From contig JAICIL010000151.1 of assembly GCA_025924435.1 (NCBI GenBank), positions 1 through 10,219 on the forward strand: 10,219 nt of DNA, in the 5' to 3' direction. Source of the DNA: Chloroflexia bacterium (lineage in GTDB: Bacteria; Chloroflexota; Chloroflexia; Thermomicrobiales; JALYUS01). The position numbers and the translations under genes are program-made. Below, piece after piece: positions 6,482-10,219 of this stretch. The notes below the pieces were generated by a model. That model did no database searches, had not been told where the DNA came from, and was given only the letters and a program-made list of their open reading frames with translations. Position 1 is the stretch's first letter. The number at the start of each line of letters is the position of its first letter.

Positions 6482-6523
6482 CGATGCGATAGCGCGTATG
6501 CCGCCGCATGCGCTATCGCATCG
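6482..6523. repeat. Perfect 14-bp-arm intercistronic hairpin
   Basis: CGATGCGATAGCGC (6482-6495) and GCGCTATCGCATCG (6510-6523) are perfect reverse complements. Inside, GT (6496-6497) would bulge out, ATGC (6498-6501) pairs with GCAT (6506-6509), and CGCC forms the loop. It lies between the coiled-coil gene (stop at 6551) and the WYL-like gene on the minus strand, abutting that gene's ribosome binding site. There is no T-run on either side, so it is not a standard terminator. An intercistronic stabiliser, a translation switch or a REP-like unit are the options. Confidence 0.85.
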
Positions 6524-6550
6524 GGGATGCCACGATGGGAGAACCGCTCC

Positions 6551-7345
6551 TCATCCCCCGTTCGGCTTACGCGGTGCGTTGAGGATTGCTTCGAGGTCGT
6601 TGAGCGCCTTGGCGAGCAACCGGTCCTCCGCCGCGTCGCCACTGGCGGCATCCGCCGCGATGATCGGCGGCGCGGGCGACTCCCGATGCGCCGCTCCCGC
6701 CGTCGCGGCGGCCTCGCCATCTGCGGCGGGCGCGGTATCATCCGGGCGCGCGGGGGATGAACGCGGCGCGAGGACGCGCGCCGCCTGGCTGAGAAGGCTC
6801 TGCGCGAGCGACTCCAGTTCCACAATTGCGGTCCGACGCCGCTCGCGCAGCGCGGCGATCTCCGCCTCGCTCCGTTGCCGCTCGGCGGCCATTTCCGCTT
6901 CGTATTGCTGGCGTTCATCGGCCATTTCGGCCTCGGAGCGACGCCGCTCCGCGACGAAATTACGCCGGATCGCCGCAATTTCTTCGCGCGCTTTCGTCTC
7001 GGCCGCTTCGATCTCTCGCCGGGTCTGCTCGCGGAGCGCCTGCGCCTCCGCCCAAGCATCCACGACGAAACGCACCGCTTCCTCGCGGATCGCCTCCGGT
7101 CGGTCGGCGATCTCCCGATTTTCCTGCTCCAGCCGCGCGACGCGTTCCCGCAGCGCCGCCTCGGCCTGGTTTGCCTCGTCCCGCTCGGTGGTCGCGCGGG
7201 CGAGCCGCCCTTCGAGGTCTTTGACGCGAGCGCGGAGTTCCGCCTGCTCGCGCCGACTTTCCGCCGCCAGATGCGCGACGGCGTCCGGCGGCACGCCCCA
7301 GATGCGCCGTCGCCGCAGCAACGCTTCGTACTCCGCCCCTGACAT
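6551..7345 (-). CDS. Coiled-coil protein with 11-residue repeats, unknown function
   Basis: The product has no recognised enzyme domain. From the start at 7345 it is 264 residues. It opens with MSGAEYEALLRRRRIWGVPP, then a long charged coiled coil (about residues 25-170). The C-terminus is disordered and Ala/Pro-rich, ending in a short helix (LLAKALNDLEAILNAPRK). Within the coil are three consecutive 11-residue units, SEAEMADERQQ, YEAEMAAERQR and SEAEIAALRER (6937 down to 6839), a hendecad pattern. The 'RIWGVPPDAV' turn before the coil faintly recalls DivIVA-type N-termini, but that is weak. The start 7345 has GGGGAG six bases upstream; an in-frame ATG at 7441 would add 32 residues and has a poor ribosome site. 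A promoter at 7466-7494 serves either. It is probably co-transcribed with the WYL-like gene. A cytoskeletal or scaffold role is conceivable. Confidence 0.72.
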   Translation of the reverse strand: MSGAEYEALLRRRRIWGVPPDAVAHLAAESRREQAELRARVKDLEGRLARATTERDEANQAEAALRERVARLEQENREIADRPEAIREEAVRFVVDAWAEAQALREQTRREIEAAETKAREEIAAIRRNFVAERRRSEAEMADERQQYEAEMAAERQRSEAEIAALRERRRTAIVELESLAQSLLSQAARVLAPRSSPARPDDTAPAADGEAAATAGAAHRESPAPPIIAADAASGDAAEDRLLAKALNDLEAILNAPRKPNGG

Positions 7346-7718
7346 CGCGTACTCCCCGACCGTCGCGACACGGACGCGCCGCTCATATCGTTTACCGGTC
7401 ACGACGTGGGGTCGCGGGTGTGTGACCGAGCCATTTCGCATGGCAGAGCGCGCCGATCTCCCATGAGTGTACGCGATTGCCTTCATTTTCGCAAGTGATT
7501 TCGATAGTACGTGTAATAAGTATGATGCCTTCGGCGGCATCGCTCATTCATACGGATTCGGGGGTGCTGGGTGTAAGCTGAGATACCGGATTGGGGCGTA
7601 ATCGGGCGCTTCGAGGCGCGAACACTCGAATATTGGTAGCGTCTCTACCCATCTCTCGCAATTTTTATCAACCTGTACTACCGTATCGGTCAACGGCGCA
7701 TTGATGGAGGAGGTTCGC
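7346..7718. other. Divergent intergenic control region
   Basis: This 373-base gap separates the minus-strand coiled-coil gene from the + strand HTH-dehydratase gene. It holds a minus-strand promoter (7466-7494). It also has two small dyads close to the + strand gene: GGTAG/CTACC (7635-7639, 7645-7649) and ACCG-TAT-CGGT (7680-7690). The latter ends 15 bases before the GGAGGAGG site (7706-7713) and is a possible binding site for the XRE domain encoded downstream. It is AT-richer than the flanking genes, and no convincing + strand -35/-10 pair was found. The 7346-7441 part may be coding if the longer start of the coiled-coil gene is used. Confidence 0.6.
7466..7494 (-). promoter_or_regulatory. 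Promoter for the coiled-coil gene
   Basis: Read on the minus strand, TTGCGA (7494-7489) and TACACT (7471-7466) are 17 bases apart, close to sigma70 consensus. Transcription would start near 7459, giving a leader of about 115 bases to the start at 7345 or only about 18 bases to the alternative start at 7441. Confidence 0.6.
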
Positions 7719-8951
7719 ATGGGGATGAAGGAATTCGGGGATGCGATTCGCACCGCGCGGATCAAGGCGGGGATCAGCCAGAAGATGCTGGCGGATCGCA
7801 TCGGGCTATCGCGGGAGTCTATCTCGAACTACGAGCGGGGCGAGGTGCAGGTCCTCTCCCCGGCGCTGCTGGAGATGTTCGCGGCGACGCTGGGCCTGGA
7901 CCCCCGGAACCTCGCCCGCGTCGCCGGGTATCTCAGCCCCGGCGACGACCCGGCCGCGCACAATGGCGGCATGAAGACCGCGCTGATCACCGGCATCACG
8001 GGGCAGGACGGCACGTACCTCGCCGAATTCCTCGTCGGAAAGGGGTACAAGGTCTACGGCATGGTGCGCGGGCAGCACAACCCGAAGCAGGAACTCGTGC
8101 AGGCGATGATCCCCGCATTGGAGTTCGTCGAGGGGGACTTGCTCGACCAGTCCTCGCTCGTCGCCGTGCTGGAAATCACGCAGCCGGACGAGGTCTACAA
8201 CCTCGGCGCGATCAGTTTCGTGCCGCTCTCGTGGAAGCAGCCGGTCCTGACCGGCGAGGTGACGGGGCTTGGCGTCGTGCGGATGCTCGAAGCGATCCGC
8301 ATGACCAACCCGCGCACGCGCTTCTATCAGGCGTCGTCGAGCGAGATGTTCGGCCGGGTGCGCGAGGTGCCGCAGACCGAACTGACGCCGTTCGCGCCCC
8401 GCTCGCCCTACGGGTTCGCGAAGGCATACGGCCACTACGCGACGGTCAACTACCGCGAGAGTTACGGCATGTTCGCGTGCAGCGGCATCCTCTTCAACCA
8501 CGAAAGCCCCCGGCGCGGGCTGGAGTTTGTCACGCGCAAGATCACGCACGGCGTGGCGCGGATCGTCGCGGGCAAGCAGCACGAACTCGCGCTCGGCGAT
8601 CTCCGGCCGCAGCGGGATTGGGGCTACGCGGGGGACTATGTGCGCGCAATGTGGGCGATGCTCCAGCAGGACGAGGCGGACGACTACGTCGTGGCGTCGG
8701 GCGAGACGCACACCATTGAGGAGTTCGCCACGCGCGCCTTCGCGGCGGTTGGGCTGGACTGGCACGACTACGTGCGCTCCGACCCGAAATTCTACCGCCC
8801 CGCCGAGGTGAACCTGCTGATCGGCAAGGCGGAGAAGGCGGAGCGCGCCCTCGGCTGGGAACCGACGGTGGATTTCCCGAATCTCGTCCGCATGATGGTG
8901 GAGGCCGATCTCGCCAAAGAGGGCGTCGCGGTGGCGGTGGGGAACGCTTGA
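7719..8951 (+). CDS. gmd: Fusion: XRE-type helix-turn-helix domain + GDP-mannose 4,6-dehydratase
   Basis: One uninterrupted 410-residue frame. Residues 6-65 are a Cro/C1-type DNA-binding domain (ISQKMLADRIGLSRESISNYERGE) with both helices of the HTH. A short linker (about 66-84) follows. From Met85 the chain matches GDP-mannose 4,6-dehydratase, which makes GDP-4-keto-6-deoxymannose for fucose, rhamnose or perosamine-type sugars. It has the Rossmann motif TGITGQDGTYL (91-101), the SSSE active-site stretch (206-209), Tyr231 and Lys235 of the YxxxK pair, NHESPRRG, VTRKIT and RDWGYAGDYV. All catalytic residues are present, and the enzyme part alone is a normal length (about 326). GGAGGAGG lies five bases before ATG 7719. 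An internal start at 7971 has no good ribosome site. DNA binding by a GMD is not a known family trait. The stop codon lies in a repeat element. Enzyme identity is near-certain; production as a single fused chain is an inference. Confidence 0.9.
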   Translation: MGMKEFGDAIRTARIKAGISQKMLADRIGLSRESISNYERGEVQVLSPALLEMFAATLGLDPRNLARVAGYLSPGDDPAAHNGGMKTALITGITGQDGTYLAEFLVGKGYKVYGMVRGQHNPKQELVQAMIPALEFVEGDLLDQSSLVAVLEITQPDEVYNLGAISFVPLSWKQPVLTGEVTGLGVVRMLEAIRMTNPRTRFYQASSSEMFGRVREVPQTELTPFAPRSPYGFAKAYGHYATVNYRESYGMFACSGILFNHESPRRGLEFVTRKITHGVARIVAGKQHELALGDLRPQRDWGYAGDYVRAMWAMLQQDEADDYVVASGETHTIEEFATRAFAAVGLDWHDYVRSDPKFYRPAEVNLLIGKAEKAERALGWEPTVDFPNLVRMMVEADLAKEGVAVAVGNA

Positions 8952-9096
8952 ACCACAGAGACACAGAGGACACAAAGAGGGAAGAGAGAGGAAAGAGGAG
9001 AGAAAGAGGATCCTTGTTTCTCTTCCCTCCTTCGCGATCTTCGTGCCTTCGTGGTCGGTATTTCTCCTCGGTGCTCTCTGTGCCTCTGTGGTTCAA
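8948..9096. repeat. Hairpin-forming intergenic repeat element, copy 2
   Basis: The ends are inverted: TTGAACCACAGAG at 8948-8960 and its complement CTCTGTGGTTCAA at 9084-9096. Inside, GAGGGAAGAGA (8977-8987) pairs perfectly with TCTCTTCCCTC (9019-9029), so the element folds into nested stems. The left half is purine-rich and the right half pyrimidine-rich. Its first 27 bases are identical to copy 1. It fills the whole gap between two convergent genes: the TGA of the dehydratase gene (8949-8951) is inside it, and the mntP stop begins six bases beyond its right end. It may therefore also act as a two-way transcription stop. No transposase is nearby. Confidence 0.88.
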
Positions 9097-9102
9097 TCGG
9101 CT

Positions 9103-9681
9103 TCAGACCAAATGCGTGCCGGTGAGTTCGCCGACAAGGAGGGCGACGCCGAGCAGCGCGAGGACGACCCCGGCGGCGAGTTCCGCCCGCTCGCCGAAAT
9201 ATCGCCCGAGCCGCCGCCCGACCAGCAGGCCGACAAAGGTGAGCGCGAACGCCTGCACCGCGATGTAGGCGAGCGCGGGCCCGATCGGGACGTGCAGCAC
9301 GCCGAGGGCGAACCCGACCGCCAGTTCATCGAGGCTCACAGAGAGGCCGACGAGCGCGAGCGGCCGCCGCCTCTCGCCGGTCGGTGCGAGGGCGATTGGC
9401 GTATCATCGTCGTCATCGTCATCCATGACCGCCTCCTTGATTTCGAGGCCGCCGATGACGATGAGGATCGCCGCCGCGATGTATGCCGCGACTGCGCCGA
9501 GGAGCGTGCCGAGCCGCTGGCCGATCAGCAGCCCGACGACCGGCATCAGCCCCTCGAAGAGCGCGAACGTCAGCCCGACGCGCAGCCAGCGCGCGCGGGG
9601 CAATCCCGACAACCCCAAGCCCAGGGAAACAGCGAGCGTATCCAGCCCGAGCGAGAAAAAGATGATGGCGGTGGCGATCAC
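9103..9681 (-). CDS. mntP: Manganese efflux pump MntP
   Basis: This is an inner-membrane Mn2+ exporter that protects against manganese excess. At 192 residues it is the normal MntP size, with six predicted membrane helices arranged as two homologous halves. The first half carries SLGLDTLAVSLGLGL with Asp14, and FALFEGLMP with Glu43. The second repeats the motif as LSVSLDELAVGFALG with Asp118 and Glu119. These acidic membrane residues are those known to matter in the family. The cytosolic loop between the halves has a run of seven Asp residues (87-93), which is unusual. The start is GTG 9681 with GGGGAG (complement of 9689-9694) seven bases upstream. No yybP-ykoY manganese riboswitch could be recognised in the 9682-9940 leader, although such a switch often controls this gene elsewhere. 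The gene ends beside repeat copy 2. Confidence 0.93.
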   Translation of the reverse strand: MIATAIIFFSLGLDTLAVSLGLGLSGLPRARWLRVGLTFALFEGLMPVVGLLIGQRLGTLLGAVAAYIAAAILIVIGGLEIKEAVMDDDDDDDTPIALAPTGERRRPLALVGLSVSLDELAVGFALGVLHVPIGPALAYIAVQAFALTFVGLLVGRRLGRYFGERAELAAGVVLALLGVALLVGELTGTHLV

Positions 9682-9747
9682 GCGTCCACTCCCCGATATC
9701 GCGCTTCAGCGGGCATCTGCGCGGTCATTCCCCTCGTATCGGGCACA

Positions 9748-9773
9748 GGCGATCATTGCGCGTGCGGATCGCC
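9748..9773. repeat. 7-bp inverted repeat upstream of mntP
   Basis: GGCGATC (9748-9754) and GATCGCC (9767-9773) pair perfectly around 12 bases, lying 67-92 bases before the mntP start. It could be a regulator site or a leader stem. It is short enough to be chance in GC-rich DNA. Nothing else clear is seen in the 259-base region between mntP and the DUF190 gene apart from the dyad at 9882-9896. Confidence 0.3.
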
Positions 9774-9881
9774 AATCCCCACGGCCCGCGCAGCATCCGC
9801 GATCCTTCGCTCAACAGCAAGCGTCGGCGATAGGGAGAGCGGATCATTGGCCCCCGGCATATCCAGGCATGGGGCGCGGGG

Positions 9882-9896
9882 GTAGAATGAATCTAC
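9882..9896 (+). promoter_or_regulatory. Possible -10 box with overlapping dyad before the DUF190 gene
   Basis: TAGAAT (9883-9888) resembles a -10 box and is embedded in the small dyad GTAGA-ATGAA-TCTAC. No good -35 is seen 16-18 bases upstream, so an activator or another sigma factor would be needed if it is a promoter. It lies 53 bases before the ATG at 9941. Confidence 0.35.
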
Positions 9897-9940
9897 GCTT
9901 TCCGCAACCCGCCGATTTTCACGGTATGGGGAGGGTCACC

Positions 9941-10219
9941 ATGGAAATTGCCGGAAACGCCCTGCGCATGCGCATCTATATCGGCGAATCGGATCGCTGG
10001 CATCACCAGTCGTTGGCCGAGGCATTGCTGCTGACCGCCAAACGCGAGGGGTTGGCGGGAGGAACCGTCTTTCACGGGGTCGCGGGCTACGGCGCCCAGA
10101 GCCACGTCCATACCACCTCCATCCTCCGCCTCTCCGAGGACCTGCCCGTCGTGGTCGAGTTCGTCGATCAGGCGGATCGCATCGAGCAGATGCGCCCGCT
10201 TGTCGCGACGATGGTGCGC
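9941..10219 (+). CDS. DUF190 (PII-like) protein, N-terminal part; runs off the window
   Basis: The frame from ATG 9941 is open to the last base, giving 93 residues. The core fits the DUF190 family, small PII-like signalling-fold proteins. It runs MRIYIGESDRWHHQSLAEAL, then a 'REGLAGGTVFHGVAGYGAQS' turn, then SILRLSEDLPVVVEFVDQAD and a C-terminal helix. In this family the RIYIGE, GxxGxG and LSxxLP positions are the conserved landmarks, all present. Members are often encoded beside the fluoride channel CrcB, which may lie just outside the window. The exact ligand is not settled. A strong GGGGAGGG site (about 9929-9936) lies five bases before the start. It is divergent from mntP across a 259-base gap. 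About 20 residues are probably missing at the end. Confidence 0.88.
   Translation, partial: MEIAGNALRMRIYIGESDRWHHQSLAEALLLTAKREGLAGGTVFHGVAGYGAQSHVHTTSILRLSEDLPVVVEFVDQADRIEQMRPLVATMVR

Noticed and set aside
6117..7466. Long + strand frame (449 codons) opposite the coiled-coil and WYL-like genes
   Set aside because: Its product is Ser/Arg/Ala low-complexity with no domain, and it covers two minus-strand genes that have ribosome sites, a promoter and sensible composition. It is an antisense shadow common in GC-rich DNA.
7971..8951. Separate gmd gene starting at 7971 with an independent HTH gene before it
   Set aside because: There is no stop codon between the two parts and no good ribosome site before 7971, so one fused gene is the direct reading. 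Internal initiation is kept only as a test.
9682..9880. yybP-ykoY manganese riboswitch upstream of mntP
   Set aside because: The only GGGGAG match is the ribosome binding site itself, and the companion loop sequences were not found by eye. A covariance scan would settle it.
9043..9885. + strand frame opposite mntP
   Set aside because: Highly charged shadow of a membrane protein gene; it begins inside the repeat element and has no domain.
9897..9940. Fluoride (crcB-type) riboswitch before the DUF190 gene
   Set aside because: The leader is short and no pseudoknot-forming consensus could be matched.

Overview
This is a GC-rich (roughly two-thirds G+C by eye) bacterial chromosomal window with densely packed genes on both strands, GTG and ATG starts and clear GGAGG-type ribosome binding sites. 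No rRNA, tRNA or phage gene is present, so the host cannot be fixed. The gene style, a MntP/DUF190 neighbourhood and intergenic copies of a 'TTGAACCACAGAG' repeat would suit a Chloroflexota or similar environmental lineage. That placement is a low-confidence inference.

Layout. (1) 3-809: the C-terminal 268 residues of a leucyl aminopeptidase (M17). (2) 874-1656: a VapBC-type toxin-antitoxin pair with an AbrB-fold antitoxin and a PIN toxin. It has its own sigma70-like promoter, and a perfect 7-bp inverted repeat fills the spacer between -35 and -10. (3) 1884-5225: two PLP enzymes, a DSD1/D-threonine-aldolase-like fold-III protein and a SelA-like fold-I protein, then an APH-fold small-molecule kinase, all on the + strand. 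Repeat copy 1 (3019-3161) lies between the first two genes. (4) 5391-6050: a secreted alanine/lysine-rich protein closed by a strong intrinsic terminator (6079-6108). (5) 7345 down to 6132, minus strand: a coiled-coil protein followed by a small WYL-like protein, with a perfect 14-bp-arm hairpin between them. (6) 7719-8951: one open frame joining an XRE helix-turn-helix domain to an apparently complete GDP-mannose 4,6-dehydratase. (7) 8948-9096: repeat copy 2, which supplies the stop codon of that gene. (8) 9681 down to 9103, minus strand: the manganese exporter MntP. (9) 9941-10219: the start of a DUF190 (PII-like) gene that runs off the window.

How the parts may work together. The PLP-enzyme/kinase cluster looks like a small catabolic or amino-acid-remodelling operon; its substrate cannot be read from sequence. 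The HTH-dehydratase fusion would couple GDP-sugar synthesis to DNA binding if it is made as one chain, and it is the most unusual protein here. MntP and DUF190 are divergently arranged ion-homeostasis-type genes. The two repeat copies are hairpin-forming, probably mobile, intergenic elements that sit extremely close to coding sequence.
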